Part shown: positions 1 through 13,859 of the stretch, one piece after another
Layout of the letters: every line of letters starts with the position of its first letter
Numbering within the stretch: position 1 is the first letter of the stretch
NCBI RefSeq assembly: GCF_020166415.1
Contig: NZ_JAIQXV010000010.1
Span: 1 to 64,000, forward strand
DNA: 64,000 nt
Direction: 5' to 3'
DNA from: Deinococcus multiflagellatus
GTDB taxonomy: Bacteria > Deinococcota > Deinococci > Deinococcales > Deinococcaceae
The notes under the pieces: model-generated
Told to the model about the DNA's origin: nothing
What the model saw: only the letters and a program-made list of their open reading frames with translations
The model's database searches: none
Translations under genes and position numbers: made by a program

Positions 1-1
1 C

Positions 2-1231
<1,230 letters not shown>

Positions 1232-1513
1232 AAAGAGCGGCCCATACGCCTTCATCACTTGATCAGAAATAGGTCAAAGCGCGTAAAATGACGGTTTTAT
1301 GGGGCTCTCAGGGTTGACCGGGTCTCTTTCATGCTTGTATCATCCGCCTGATCTGGCATTTCTGAACCGACAGGCGAAGAATGTCAGGTTGCGCGAAGGA
1401 ACACGGGAAGCGGCGAACTACACCTGGGAGAGGAAACCCGGCAACTCGCCCCTGCGTCTACTTCAGAGCTGCGAGAAGGTGCTCCGACGCGCGACGACCT
1501 TTTGGGGGTTCAT
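1232..1513 (+). promoter_or_regulatory. slpA promoter and long 5' leader
   Basis: There is no gene in this 282-base stretch. A sigma70-type promoter is visible: -35 TTGACC at 1314-1319, 18-base spacer, -10 TATCAT at 1338-1343. Transcription from it would give a leader of about 165 nt before the slpA ATG. The leader has GGGGG eight bases before the start as a weak ribosome site. I recognise no known riboswitch. A long leader is unusual beside the many leaderless genes here and fits a very highly expressed envelope gene; that link is inference. Confidence 0.6.
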
Positions 1514-4528
<3,015 letters not shown>

Positions 4529-4542
4529 ACCCTCTCTTTCTC

Positions 4543-4573
4543 AGAAGCCCCCGCCCCGCGCGGGGGTTTCTTG
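4543..4573 (+). terminator. Rho-independent terminator of slpA
   Basis: CCCCCGC at 4548-4554 pairs perfectly with GCGGGGG at 4560-4566 around a 5-base loop, followed by TTTCTT. It lies 20 bases after the slpA stop. Confidence 0.85.
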
Positions 4574-4622
4574 TGTGGGGTGCCTGCAGCCCAGCCGCGG
4601 CCAGACCCGTTAGACTCCCCAC

Positions 4623-5567
4623 ATGCTTGCTGTGTTTGGCCACCAGAACCCCGATACCGATGCCATGACTGCCGCGCTGGTGTACGCGCGTCTGCTGCAG
4701 CGCCAGGGCGTGGACGCCCAGGCTTACCGCCTGGGTGAACCCAACTTTGAAACCGCGTTTGTGCTGCGGGAAGCCGGTCTAGAGGCGCCCCCCCTGCTGG
4801 AGGCCTTGCCTGCCGGAAGCCCGGTGGCCCTGGTGGACCACAATGAAAGCGCGCAGTCGCTGGCTGGCCTGCATGAGCTCACCGTGACCCGTGTGGTGGA
4901 CCACCATAAGCTGGGTGACCTGACCACCACGCAGCCCGCCTATCTGCGCTTCGAGCCGGTGGGCTGCACCGGCACCCTGCTGCTCAAGCTGTTCCGGGAA
5001 GCGGGGCTGGACGTGGAGCCGCTGGACGCCCGGTTGATGCTGAGCGCCATTCTCAGCGATACCCTGCACTTCCGTAGCCCCACCACCACCCCCGAGGACC
5101 GCGACGCGGTGGGTTTCCTGGCGCCGGTGGCTGGGATTGAAGATGTGGAGGCCTACGCCCTGGCCATGTTTGCGGCCAAGAGTGATCTGGGCGACACCCC
5201 AGCCGAAACGCTGCTGCGTATGGACTACAAGGTCTTTCCCTTTGGCGATCCGGCGGCCCCGCAGCAGTGGGGCCTGGGCGTGATTGAAACCACCAATCCA
5301 GGCTACGTCTTTGGGCGCCAGGCCGAGCTGCTGCGCGCCATGGACGCCGTGAAGGCCGAAGACACCCTCAACGGCGTGCTGCTGAGCGTGGTGGACATTC
5401 TGAACGAGACCAACCGGACGCTGGTGCTCAGTGCCACCGAGGAGAAGGTGCTGCGGGAGGCGTTCGGCGTGGAGGCCCACGACCATGTGGCGGATCTGGG
5501 CGCGCGCATCAGCCGCAAGAAGCAGGTGGTGCCGGCCCTGGAGGCCTATTTCAGCGCCCAGGGCTGA
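4623..5567 (+). CDS. ppaC: Manganese-dependent inorganic pyrophosphatase (DHH family)
   Basis: Hydrolyses pyrophosphate in the cytoplasm, pulling biosynthetic reactions forward. At 314 residues it has the usual family II length. All metal motifs are visible: GHQNPDTDA at the N-terminus, ALVDHNE near residue 75, VVDHHK near 95 and SDTLHFRSPT near 145. The C-terminal DHHA2 domain ends with SRKKQVVPAL, the substrate-binding RKKQ/SRKKQ motif. TAGACT at 4611-4616 ends six bases before the ATG with no Shine-Dalgarno, so the mRNA is probably leaderless. Confidence 0.95.
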   Translation: MLAVFGHQNPDTDAMTAALVYARLLQRQGVDAQAYRLGEPNFETAFVLREAGLEAPPLLEALPAGSPVALVDHNESAQSLAGLHELTVTRVVDHHKLGDLTTTQPAYLRFEPVGCTGTLLLKLFREAGLDVEPLDARLMLSAILSDTLHFRSPTTTPEDRDAVGFLAPVAGIEDVEAYALAMFAAKSDLGDTPAETLLRMDYKVFPFGDPAAPQQWGLGVIETTNPGYVFGRQAELLRAMDAVKAEDTLNGVLLSVVDILNETNRTLVLSATEEKVLREAFGVEAHDHVADLGARISRKKQVVPALEAYFSAQG

Positions 5568-5639
5568 GCTGCGCCGTCACTGGACAAGAGGACCGGGGCC
5601 GCCGCGCGTCCCGGTGCTCGCCGCTTTTATGCTGGGGGT

Positions 5640-6923
5640 ATGGTTGCCTCCCCTTCGTGGCAGATGGAACTGGACTGGCTCTTTGCCCAGCAGCGCTTTG
5701 GCATTCACCCGGGCCTGGGCCGGGTGCGGGCGCTGCTGACGCGGCTGGGTGACCCCCAGCGCACGTTTGAAACTGTGCTGGTGGGCGGCACCAACGGCAA
5801 AGGCTCCACCGCCGCCACACTGGCCGCCATGCTGGGGGCCGCCGAGATCCGCGCCGGGCTCTTTACCAGCCCCCATCTCACCCGGTTCACCGAGCGTTTC
5901 GTGGTGGCGGGAGAAGAGTGCCCGGAGGATGAGGTGGCCGCCGCGCTGGCCCGAGTGCGCCCGGCGGCCGAAGCCGAAGGCGCCTCGTTTTTCGAGATCG
6001 TGACGGCGCTGGGGGCGCTGCTGTTCGCGGAGGCGGGCGTGCAGGTGGCTGTGCTGGAGGTGGGCTTGGGCGGACGCCTGGACGCCACGAATGCCCTGGA
6101 CCCGGCCCTCAGCGTGATCACCAACGTGGGCCTGGACCACACGGCGATTCTCGGTGACACCCTGGAAGCCATCGCGGCTGAAAAGGCCGGCATCCTGAGG
6201 CCCGGTCGCCCGGCGGTGACCGGGGTATCGCCCAGCCTGCAACTGATCCTGCAGGCCCAGGGGGCCGACCTGTGGGCCCTGGGGACCGAGGCCCAGGCCG
6301 ACGTGACCGGGCTGGACTGGGCGGGCTCCACCGTCTCCCTTCAGAGCCCCGCTGGGCAGGTCACCTTCCACACGCCCCTCCTGGGCGAGCACGGCGCCCG
6401 CAACGCGGCGCTGGCGGCATTGGCCGCGCAGCGCCTGGGCCTGACTGCGGCGGCCATGGCGCGCGGCGCGGCCACCACTCGCTGGCCTGGGCGGCTGGAG
6501 GTGATGCCCTGGCAGGGGCGGCGCGTGCTGCTGGACGGCGCCCACAACCCTGATGGTGCGCGCGCGCTGGTGCAGGCCCTGCAGGCCCTGGGGGTCACCC
6601 GCCTGCCAGTGGTCTTTGGGGCCGCCGAGGACAAGGATCTGTCCGGGGTGGCGGCGGCGCTGGCGCCCCTGGCCAGCCACCTGATCCTGACCCGCGCGGC
6701 CCTGAGTCCCCGCTCGGCCGCGCCGGCCACCCTGGCGGCCCTGTTTCCGAACATCCCCCACACGCTCACCGAATCCCCGGCCCAGGCCCTGCAGGCCCTG
6801 GACCGGCTGATGGGCGACCTCAGCAGCGAGGCGGCGCTGGTGTGCGGCAGCCTGTACCTGCTGGGCGAGGTGCGGCCCCTGCTGCTGGGGCAGGCGGCCG
6901 AGACCCGCGAGCGCTGGCAGTGA
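5640..6923 (+). CDS. folC: Bifunctional folylpolyglutamate synthase / dihydrofolate synthase
   Basis: Adds glutamate to dihydropteroate or to folates, giving and retaining cellular folate. The 427-residue Mur-ligase-fold protein carries the P-loop GGTNGKGST near residue 45, FTSPHLTRFTERF, the central LEVGLGGRLDATN motif and a C-terminal ligase domain with LLDGAHNPDGARAL. Length and domain order are standard. TATGCT at 5628-5633 lies six bases before the ATG, so a leaderless start is likely. The next gene starts 54 bases downstream with its own -10 box. Confidence 0.95.
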   Translation: MVASPSWQMELDWLFAQQRFGIHPGLGRVRALLTRLGDPQRTFETVLVGGTNGKGSTAATLAAMLGAAEIRAGLFTSPHLTRFTERFVVAGEECPEDEVAAALARVRPAAEAEGASFFEIVTALGALLFAEAGVQVAVLEVGLGGRLDATNALDPALSVITNVGLDHTAILGDTLEAIAAEKAGILRPGRPAVTGVSPSLQLILQAQGADLWALGTEAQADVTGLDWAGSTVSLQSPAGQVTFHTPLLGEHGARNAALAALAAQRLGLTAAAMARGAATTRWPGRLEVMPWQGRRVLLDGAHNPDGARALVQALQALGVTRLPVVFGAAEDKDLSGVAAALAPLASHLILTRAALSPRSAAPATLAALFPNIPHTLTESPAQALQALDRLMGDLSSEAALVCGSLYLLGEVRPLLLGQAAETRERWQ

Positions 6924-6977
6924 AGGCCAGTCAGCCAGTTGGCGCAGCCGGCGCCCGGCAAGGGTAGGCTGGGGGCC

Positions 6978-8474
6978 ATGACCATGAACGATCTGATGCG
7001 CCGTCTGGGGCAGGTCAGTGACCTGGAAGCGGCGGCCCGGCTACTCTCGTGGGAGCAAGAGGTTTCCATGCCGCCCGAAGCGGCCCCGGGTCGCGGCCAG
7101 CAACTGGCCACCCTGGCGGCGCTGGGCCATGAGCTGTTCACGGCCGAAGAGCTGGGGCGGCTGCTGGAAGCGGCCCAGCCCGAAGACGACACCCAGGCCG
7201 CTGTGGTGCGGGTGGCGCGGCGCGATTACGCCAAGGCCACCCGGCTCCCCACCGCCTTTGTGGAGGAGCAGACCCGCGCCCAGAACGAGGCCCACCACGC
7301 GTGGCTGGAGGCGCGGGCCAAGAGCGACTTTGCCCTGTTTGCCCCCCACCTGTCGCGCATGGTCGAGCTGGCCCGGCGCCAGGCCGATCTGATGGGCTTT
7401 GAGGACCATCCCTACGACGCGCTGCTCGACGACTATGAGCCCGGCATGCGCGCCGCGCAGGTGCGCACGATCTTTGCCGATCTGCGCGCGCGCACCCTGC
7501 CGCTGCTCACGCGCCTGCGTGGCGCTGGCGACGCCGCCGATTACAGCGTCCTGACCCGCCCTTTCCCGGCCGAGGCCCAGAAAGCCTTTGCGTGGCGGGT
7601 GGCCGGTGAGGCCTTTGGTCTGCAGGGCGACTTTGCCCGCCAGGATGAAAGCGCCCACCCCTTTCAGTCCAATTTCAGCCGCAGCGACATCCGCATCACC
7701 ACGCGGGTCGAGCCGTACTGGCCCGCCTGCTGCTTTGGCACGTGGCACGAGGCGGGGCACGCCATGTACGAGCGTGGGGTCTCCCAGCGCTGGGCGCGCA
7801 CCCCGGTCTCGGCAGGCGCCAGCCTGGGGGTCCATGAGAGCCAGTCGCGCATGTTCGAGAACCTGCTGGGGCGCAGCCTGCCCTTCTGGCAGCGCTATTT
7901 CCCGGTGTTGGCGGCGGCGGCCCCTGAGGTCACGGCGGGCCTGGATCCGCAGACCCTCTACCGCGCCGTGAACCGCGTGCAGCCCAGCCTGATCCGGGTC
8001 GAAGCCGACGAGGTCACGTACAACGTTCACATCATGCTGCGCTTCGAGTTGGAGTTGGCGCTGCTGGAAGGCACCCTGGCGGTGCGCGACCTGCCCGAGG
8101 CCTGGAATGCCCGCATGCAGGCCGACCTGGGCCTGACCCCGCCGAACGACGCGCAGGGGGTGTTGCAGGACATCCACTGGTCCGCCGGGCTCATCGGGTA
8201 CTTTCCCACCTATACGCTGGGCAACCTGCTGAGCGTGCAGCTGCTGGAGGCCGCTCGCCGCACCCCCGAGGTGGCCGCCGGCGTGGACCGCGCCGAATAC
8301 GGCCCCCTGCTGGCGTGGCTGGTGGAGCACGTGCACCAGCATGGCCGCAGCCTGACCCCGAACGAGCTGATCGTGCAGGCCACCGGGCAGCCCCTGAGCG
8401 CCGACGCGTACGTGGCCTACCTGCACCGCAAATACGAGGCCATCTACGGCCTGAAAGAGACCGCTGGGGCCTGA
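6978..8474 (+). CDS. M32 family metallocarboxypeptidase (Taq type)
   Basis: Zinc carboxypeptidase that trims C-terminal residues of peptides in the cytoplasm. The 498-residue helical protein has the zinc motif HEAGH in GTWHEAGHAMYERG near residue 257, the downstream GVHESQSRMFEN motif supplying the third ligand, and the family segment SDIRITTRV before it. Of two close ATGs (6978 and 6984) the first is chosen because TAGGCT at 6965-6970 lies seven bases upstream, a leaderless arrangement. An extended start at 6939 would add non-conserved residues. A 17-bp perfect hairpin follows the stop. Confidence 0.93.
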   Translation: MTMNDLMRRLGQVSDLEAAARLLSWEQEVSMPPEAAPGRGQQLATLAALGHELFTAEELGRLLEAAQPEDDTQAAVVRVARRDYAKATRLPTAFVEEQTRAQNEAHHAWLEARAKSDFALFAPHLSRMVELARRQADLMGFEDHPYDALLDDYEPGMRAAQVRTIFADLRARTLPLLTRLRGAGDAADYSVLTRPFPAEAQKAFAWRVAGEAFGLQGDFARQDESAHPFQSNFSRSDIRITTRVEPYWPACCFGTWHEAGHAMYERGVSQRWARTPVSAGASLGVHESQSRMFENLLGRSLPFWQRYFPVLAAAAPEVTAGLDPQTLYRAVNRVQPSLIRVEADEVTYNVHIMLRFELELALLEGTLAVRDLPEAWNARMQADLGLTPPNDAQGVLQDIHWSAGLIGYFPTYTLGNLLSVQLLEAARRTPEVAAGVDRAEYGPLLAWLVEHVHQHGRSLTPNELIVQATGQPLSADAYVAYLHRKYEAIYGLKETAGA

Positions 8475-8488
8475 GGCTCACCCCACAT

Positions 8489-8531
8489 CAGCGCCGCCGC
8501 ACCTGCGAGATCAGGTGCGGCGGCGCTGTTT
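8489..8531 (+). terminator. Strong hairpin terminator after the M32 carboxypeptidase
   Basis: A perfect 17-bp stem (8489-8505 with 8512-8528) with 6-base loop CGAGAT, followed by TTTGCCT. The T-tract is on the plus strand only, but the stem may also end transcription of the convergent small gene. Confidence 0.8.
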
Positions 8532-8573
8532 GCCTCGGGTTGTCTGGGAGGGGCGCCTGGGGTGCCCTGCGTC

Positions 8574-8825
8574 TTACACCGCCTGACGCCGCTCAGCGCG
8601 GGTGATCAGGTAGGCGCGGGCCGAATTCAGCCAGGTCTGGGCAAGGTCACTGCCGGGGTGCTGGCGCTCACGCATGGCGCTGACCCCCAACTGCAGTTGC
8701 CGCTCAATGCGGCGCACGGCGCCCAGACCGCCCTCGTTCTCGACCTCAATGAACGTGTTCAGGAGCGTGGTGGGGTGGGCGTAGCCGACGCGAATGCTTT
8801 CGGCGATGGTGTCCAGGGCGCGCAT
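8574..8825 (-). CDS. Small conserved-looking protein of unknown function beside ddrO
   Basis: 83 residues, starting MRALDTIAESIRVGYAHPT and ending AYLITRAERRQAV. No domain recognised; it looks soluble and mostly helical. The ATG at 8825 is set by GGAAGGAG seven bases upstream, although the frame stays open further out. It runs divergently from ddrO. A candidate promoter (TTGCCC, 17 bases, TACCAT) lies at 8940-8912 on the minus strand, close to the ddrO operator region, so shared DNA-damage control is possible but unproven. Confidence 0.7.
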   Translation of the reverse strand: MRALDTIAESIRVGYAHPTTLLNTFIEVENEGGLGAVRRIERQLQLGVSAMRERQHPGSDLAQTWLNSARAYLITRAERRQAV

Positions 8826-9122
8826 GAAGGTACTCCTTCCCGCCCGTTGGGCGGCGAGGTCAGAGGAAAGCACAGTGTGGGTGATTGTGGCGTGGGGCCG
8901 TTTGTGCCCTCATGGTAGCAGGGGAGATCGTGAAGGGCAAGAAGGGTTAACCCTCATTCTGTATTGACCGTATTGAGGGGCGGTGTTACACTCCAACCAA
9001 GGCTGCCCTATTCTGCCCACAGGCAAACCTGCTGCGGGCTGAGCCGGGGGGCCCCAGGCGGCCCGCGCGTCAGCGTGTTCAGCGCCCCGCGTGAGGCCAC
9101 GCCGCAGCCAAGGAGGTGAAGA
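8826..9122. promoter_or_regulatory. Divergent promoter region of ddrO and the small gene, with RDRM-like operator
   Basis: Plus-strand ddrO promoter: TTGACC at 8964-8969, 17-base spacer, TACACT at 8987-8992. The -35 lies inside TTCTGTATTGACCGTA (8957-8972), which resembles the radiation/desiccation response motif (TTATGTCATTGACATAA) with one base missing in the middle. GTATTGA occurs twice at 9-base spacing (8961, 8970), CCCTCA/TGAGGG flank the site, and the 10-bp palindrome GGGTTAACCC sits at 8944-8953. The small gene's minus-strand promoter is TTGCCC (8940-8935)-17-TACCAT (8917-8912). Autoregulation by DdrO is known in the genus; the exact operator here is inferred. Confidence 0.6.
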
Positions 9123-9512
<390 letters not shown>

Positions 9513-9780
9513 GCCCCAGGGTTCAGCCTCAATCGCGCCGCCGTCAGCTACTCAGGCTGGCGGCGGCGCCTTCATGCTTTCGCTCTAGGAGAGTGTGCAC
9601 ACCCTCTGGCTGGGGCCAGAGGGCTGGCTTTTAGGCCGCAGGTTCTGGCGCACACCTCCCGTGACAGGGCCATTTCAAAAGGTGCTGCCGCCCTCTCGTT
9701 GGCGGTTCGGGGCTGCGCCAAGGAATGGGCGGCTGAGCCAGTACCCGTCAATTGCCCTATACAGGCAGTGGCTTCCGCCC
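9513..9780 (+). terminator. Intergenic stretch with two hairpins after ddrO
   Basis: There is no gene here. The first hairpin pairs 9535-9548 with 9556-9569 (14 bp, one G-T pair), then CTTCATGCTTT, and is the likely ddrO terminator. The second pairs CCCTCTGGC (9602-9610) with GCCAGAGGG (9615-9623) and is followed by CTGGCTTTT. The remaining bases to 9780 show no convincing promoter or reading frame. Confidence 0.65.
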
Positions 9781-11490
9781 TCACGCTGCGTGGTTCAGAG
9801 GAGAGGGGTCCGTTCGGGTTAGGAGGAGGGTGCCGGCCCCCCAGGCCCCGCCGATCAGGGCCACCGCAAAGGCCAGGGGCGGCACGCTCAGGGTGGCGGC
9901 CACGGCGCTGAGGCCCACCAGGGCGCCCACCATGTCGGGCAGGGGCAGCCGGGCGCGGGTCGCCAGGGTCCGGCCTGCGTCGTAGGCACTCACGCTCAGG
10001 CCCACGGCGATCAAGAGGGCGGCCAGCGCGGCAGCAATCAGGGCGGGGCCCAGCAGGCCCACCAGGGCCAAGCCGCTTGCGGGGCCCAACAGGGTGGCCA
10101 CAGCCAGCACCCCCAGGGCCAGGGTCCGCATGGGGGCGTGGCGCTGGCGCCGGGCCAGCAGCGGCGCCAGCCCCGAGACGAACAGCAGCAGCAAGGCGCC
10201 CCCTGTGAGGGTCACGAACACCTGGGGCCACGCCGCCGCCCCCAGCCAGCCCAGCACCGGGCGGAAAGCGGCGGCGGTCACGGCGCCCACGCCGGGGGGC
10301 ACCGGGGTCTGGAGCGCGGCGGCGTCGCCCGGGGCCCGGCCCAGCAGGGCGTTCACGCGCCCGCCTACCTGGGCCCCGGGGGCCCGCTGCACGTCGCCCA
10401 GCAAGGTCACCACCTCGCCGCTGACCTGGGCGGTGTTCTGCAGGCGCACGCTGCCGCCCACGGCGATCACGTTGCCCTGCACCGGACCGCTGACCACCAC
10501 ATCCTGCCCGAACGTCACCGTGCCGCGGCCAGCCACCTCATAGAGGGCTGGCAGGGTCAGCACGGCGCTCAGGGCAAACGCGAGGCCGCCCAGGCGCTGC
10601 GTCACGGGGGCCGGGCGCCACGTCACCAGCACACTGGTGATCAGCAGCAGCCCCAGGCCCAGGCCCGCCACAGGCGACACCTGGGCCAGCAGGGTCTGCA
10701 GCACCAGCGCGCCCGCCGCGAGGTTGGGCCACGCGCTGGAGACCGCCAGCACCGTCAGCGCGGTCAGCAGTGACAGCACCAGAAACAGGGGCGCGGGGTT
10801 GCGCCGCCGGCCCAGCAGCGCCGCCGCCACCGGAACAGTCAGGGGAGGCTGGGGCGCGGCGTTGGGTGCTGGCGGGGTTTGTGCTTCACCAATCCGCGCG
10901 GCCACCTGCGCCGCGAGGCTGCGGGGCTGGCGCACGGGCACGCGGGCCAGCTGGGCCTGCAAGGCCACGTCGGCCGCCACCGCGGCGGCCACGCTGGTGC
11001 TGGGGACCGGCGCCTGCAGCTGGGCCCCCAGAGCCACCTCGGCGGCCACCACCGCCGCCACAGAATGGGGCAGCGTGGGGGCCGGGGCGCGGCGCAGGGC
11101 GGCGTCCACCCCAATGGCCTGGGCGACCCCCTCGGCCACCCCTCGCTCGGGCTGGGGGGGCACCTGTGCGCCCAGCAGGCGGGCCAGGGCCACCTCAGCG
11201 CGGATGTGCGCGGCCACCGAAGGCACCGGGGGCACTGCCGCCTGCTGCAGCTGTGCAAGCAGCGCAATGTCCCGGGCCACCTCGGCCGCGACCCCTTGCG
11301 GCAGGGCCGGGCGAACCGCGACCAAGGCGGCGGTCTGCTGAAGACGCTGCCGCCAGCGCTCCACCTGGGCCTGATCGGGCACGGCCGCAAGGCGCGCCGC
11401 ATCCTGCGGGGAGAGCTCACCGTCCGCCTCGCGGTGCAGCAGGGTCAGCCATTCGGGGCTGCCCATGGAATTGTGAGTCTCCGCGCCCAT
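9781..11490 (-). CDS. Multi-repeat membrane protein with bactofilin-like segment, anti-sigma-like N-terminus
   Basis: 569 residues, function unknown. The first 55 residues (WLTLLHREADGELSPQDAARL) look like the start of a zf-HC2 anti-sigma domain but lack its Cys/His ligands. Residues 63-204 hold six degenerate copies of a roughly 25-residue unit built on SVAAxVAAEVALxAQL followed by a Pro-rich linker. Two hydrophobic segments (about 233-253 and 266-287) and a third near 300 follow. A polymer-forming-like stretch comes next (VSGPVQGNVIAVGGSVRL, then SGEVVTLLGDVQ) and several C-terminal membrane helices. GAGGA six bases before the ATG supports the start. It follows moaC by 17 bases, apparently in one operon. 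No sigma-factor gene is adjacent. Confidence 0.75.
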   Translation of the reverse strand: MGAETHNSMGSPEWLTLLHREADGELSPQDAARLAAVPDQAQVERWRQRLQQTAALVAVRPALPQGVAAEVARDIALLAQLQQAAVPPVPSVAAHIRAEVALARLLGAQVPPQPERGVAEGVAQAIGVDAALRRAPAPTLPHSVAAVVAAEVALGAQLQAPVPSTSVAAAVAADVALQAQLARVPVRQPRSLAAQVAARIGEAQTPPAPNAAPQPPLTVPVAAALLGRRRNPAPLFLVLSLLTALTVLAVSSAWPNLAAGALVLQTLLAQVSPVAGLGLGLLLITSVLVTWRPAPVTQRLGGLAFALSAVLTLPALYEVAGRGTVTFGQDVVVSGPVQGNVIAVGGSVRLQNTAQVSGEVVTLLGDVQRAPGAQVGGRVNALLGRAPGDAAALQTPVPPGVGAVTAAAFRPVLGWLGAAAWPQVFVTLTGGALLLLFVSGLAPLLARRQRHAPMRTLALGVLAVATLLGPASGLALVGLLGPALIAAALAALLIAVGLSVSAYDAGRTLATRARLPLPDMVGALVGLSAVAATLSVPPLAFAVALIGGAWGAGTLLLTRTDPSPLNHAA

Positions 11491-11507
11491 ACGTGTCCTC
11501 TACGGGG

Positions 11508-12023
11508 TCAGGGGCCCGGACGTTCCCAGGCGTCCGCCGGGCTCACGCGGGCTTCCTCCTGGGCACGGTAGGGCCCGCTCTTGCCGCCAGATTTGCTCAG
11601 CAGGCGCACGCCCGTGATCTCCATGGCCTTGCTGGCCGCCTTGAGCATGTCGTAGACGTTCAGGGCGGCGACCGTGACGGCCGTCAGGGCTTCCATCTCC
11701 ACGCCGGTGGGCGCCGCAGTCCGCACCCGGGCCCACAGCCGCACGCCCTCCGGTTCCAGGGAGACCTGCACCTCGGCGCCCGTGACCGGAATGGGGTGGC
11801 ACAGCAGTACCAGATCGGCCGTGCGCTTGCTGCCGGCCAGGCCAGCCAACCGGGCCACCACCAGGGGGTCGCCCTTGGGGTTGGTCCCGGTCTCCAGGGC
11901 CGCGCGGGCTTCGGGCGGCAGGCGCACCCAGGCCTCGGCGGTGGCCTCCCGGGTGGAGGGGGCCTTGTCCGTCACGTCCACCATGTGGGGCTGCCCGTCC
12001 CGGAAGTGGGTGAGTTCACTCAC
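11508..12023 (-). CDS. moaC: Cyclic pyranopterin monophosphate synthase
   Basis: With MoaA converts GTP to cyclic pyranopterin monophosphate, the first stage of molybdenum cofactor synthesis. The 171-residue protein shows LTHF...MVDVTDK at the N-terminus, [10 protein letters not shown] near 75, [20 protein letters not shown] near 112-131 and KSGGKSGPY near 147, all MoaC hallmarks including the catalytic Lys region. It overlaps the DUF177 gene by 4 bases, so it is translationally coupled. No other mo-genes are in the window. Confidence 0.95.
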   Translation of the reverse strand: MSELTHFRDGQPHMVDVTDKAPSTREATAEAWVRLPPEARAALETGTNPKGDPLVVARLAGLAGSKRTADLVLLCHPIPVTGAEVQVSLEPEGVRLWARVRTAAPTGVEMEALTAVTVAALNVYDMLKAASKAMEITGVRLLSKSGGKSGPYRAQEEARVSPADAWERPGP

Positions 12024-12625
12024 TCCTCGGGCACCTTCAGGTCGGCCAGGGCCGCAAAAGGGTTTTGCCGGGCATGGACCGAGCCTTCGGGGATTCCCAG
12101 CTCATCGTCAATGGCCTCCACGGGCACCTGCGCCATGTGCTCGCAGGGCCCGTCGTTCAGGTCGTGCCCGCAGACCTGGCACAGGCCCTTGCAGGCCTCG
12201 TCGTGCAGCACGCTCAGGGGCGCGGCCAGCAGCGCCGACTCGGCGAGGTAGGCGCTCAGGTCCAGTTCCGGGGCGCCGAACACCAGGACCTCTTCGCCAG
12301 ATTCGGCCTCTTCTAAAAAGGGCGTGTTGACGGAGGGCTCGTGGCGCATCAACGTGCCCAGGCGCAGCTCCAGCGGCACCTGCACGTCGCGCAGGCAACG
12401 GGCACACTCCATGATCAGCACCGGTTCAAAGGACCCCTGCAGGTACATCTCGTGGCCGCCCAGGGCATTGACACTCACCTCGAACGGCGCCGGCTCGGCG
12501 AAGCGCAGCGTCTGCTGCGTGCCGCCCTGCTCGTAGTGGAGGTGATCAAGGGTGCCCTGTGCGCGGGCGTCGTCCGACGAGGAACGCAGCAGGGCCCCCA
12601 GGTGAATTCGAGGTGAATCGGTCAT
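12020..12625 (-). CDS. yceD: DUF177 / YceD family protein (23S rRNA accumulation)
   Basis: YceD proteins support 23S rRNA accumulation. The 201-residue protein has the family features: ECARCL near residue 93 and [19 protein letters not shown] near 145-163, followed by an acidic C-terminus ending [11 protein letters not shown]. In many bacteria yceD precedes rpmF; here it heads an operon with moaC (4-base overlap). TATCAT on the minus strand (12637-12632) is six bases before the ATG, so leaderless expression is likely. Confidence 0.88.
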   Translation of the reverse strand: MTDSPRIHLGALLRSSSDDARAQGTLDHLHYEQGGTQQTLRFAEPAPFEVSVNALGGHEMYLQGSFEPVLIMECARCLRDVQVPLELRLGTLMRHEPSVNTPFLEEAESGEEVLVFGAPELDLSAYLAESALLAAPLSVLHDEACKGLCQVCGHDLNDGPCEHMAQVPVEAIDDELGIPEGSVHARQNPFAALADLKVPEE

Positions 12626-12712
12626 GCCCTCATGATAGGCCGAGGCGGCTGACAGAACCTTGAGCCTGTGAACGAAGTGGCGCAGAGGTGAAGGGGGCAG
12701 CCGTGGCAGCTG

Positions 12713-13771
12713 TCACACCAGTTCCACCACGCTGGCGTCGCTGATCGTGAGCTTGTGGGTGCGTGGCAGGGTACGGCCGCCGCGCACCTGGGCCCGCACC
12801 CCGATCAGGCAGTCCTGCAGGCGGGTGGAGACGTGCTCAATGATGGCGCCTTCATCCACCACGCTGTGCTCGACTTCAGCGCCGCGCACCACACTGCCCT
12901 TGCCGATGCTGGTAAAGGGGCCGATGTAGGCGTCTTCAATGACCACATTATCGCCCAGGAGCACGGGCCCCACGATCTTGCTGCGCGTGACCCGGGCGCT
13001 GGCCGGCACGACCACATGGCCGGTCAGCTGCGCGTCTTCCGTCACGCCCTGAATACTGGCCTCTATGCGCTCCAGCAGCAACCGGTTGGCGTCCAGCAGG
13101 TCAGCAGGGCGCCCCGTGTCTTTCCACCAGCCCTGCACCGGTTGCCCGGTCACTGTGCGCCCGCGCTCAATCAGGCCCTGAATGCCGTCGGTGATCTCGT
13201 ACTCCCCCCGCGCCGAGGGGGGCATGCCTTCGAGCACCTCGAACAGTTCCGGCGTGAAGCAGTACAGGCCGGCCACCGCGAGGTTGCTGGGCGGCACGGC
13301 CGGTTTTTCGACCAAGCGGGTGATCTGCTCCCCCTGCAACTCTGCCACCCCGAAGGCGGTGGGGTTCTCCACTTCGACCAGGGCAATCAGGGCCGTGGGC
13401 CGTGTCTGCTGAAAACGCTCAACAAACGGCTGGGCCCCGAATTCAAAGAGGTTGTCGCCCAGGTACACGCAGAAGTCGTCCTGCCCCACCCACTCGCGGG
13501 CCGTGAGCACCGCGTGGCCCAGGCCCAGTTGCTCGTGCTGGTTGATCAGGGTCAGCTGGACGCCCTGAAGGTCTTCGACTGCATGCTGAATCTCGTCGCG
13601 CGTGATGTCTGAGACCACAATGCCGATCTCGGTGATCCCGGCCTGCCGCAGCGTGCCGATGGCGTGGCAGATGATGGGGTAGCCTGCCACGCGAAGCACG
13701 GGCTTAGGGCGAGTGTAGGTGAGGGGACGCAAGCGGGTGCCCAGGCCTGCAGCGGGGATGATGGCTTTCAT
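12713..13771 (-). CDS. rmlA: Glucose-1-phosphate thymidylyltransferase, long form
   Basis: Makes dTDP-glucose (or a related NDP-sugar) from glucose-1-phosphate. The 352-residue protein starts with the nucleotide-binding motif [18 protein letters not shown], then LGDNLFEFG and [18 protein letters not shown]-terminal left-handed beta-helix (about 240-352) marks the long RmlA/StrD type rather than the 290-residue form. ATG 13771 is chosen because TACACT (minus strand, 13784-13779) lies seven bases upstream; a longer frame exists but overlaps the divergent promoter. No rmlB, C or D is in the window, so its product may serve another pathway. Confidence 0.9.
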   Translation of the reverse strand: MKAIIPAAGLGTRLRPLTYTRPKPVLRVAGYPIICHAIGTLRQAGITEIGIVVSDITRDEIQHAVEDLQGVQLTLINQHEQLGLGHAVLTAREWVGQDDFCVYLGDNLFEFGAQPFVERFQQTRPTALIALVEVENPTAFGVAELQGEQITRLVEKPAVPPSNLAVAGLYCFTPELFEVLEGMPPSARGEYEITDGIQGLIERGRTVTGQPVQGWWKDTGRPADLLDANRLLLERIEASIQGVTEDAQLTGHVVVPASARVTRSKIVGPVLLGDNVVIEDAYIGPFTSIGKGSVVRGAEVEHSVVDEGAIIEHVSTRLQDCLIGVRAQVRGGRTLPRTHKLTISDASVVELV

Positions 13772-13859
13772 GGGGGCGAGTGTATCCCTAACCGTTTGTG
13801 TGGGCGGCGGTGTTCGGACCAGCAGGTACGTCATACTGAGCGCGGAGGAGCAGACATTT

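Noticed and set aside
12713..13771. Complete dTDP-rhamnose pathway
   Set aside because: Only rmlA is present; no rmlB, rmlC or rmlD in the window.
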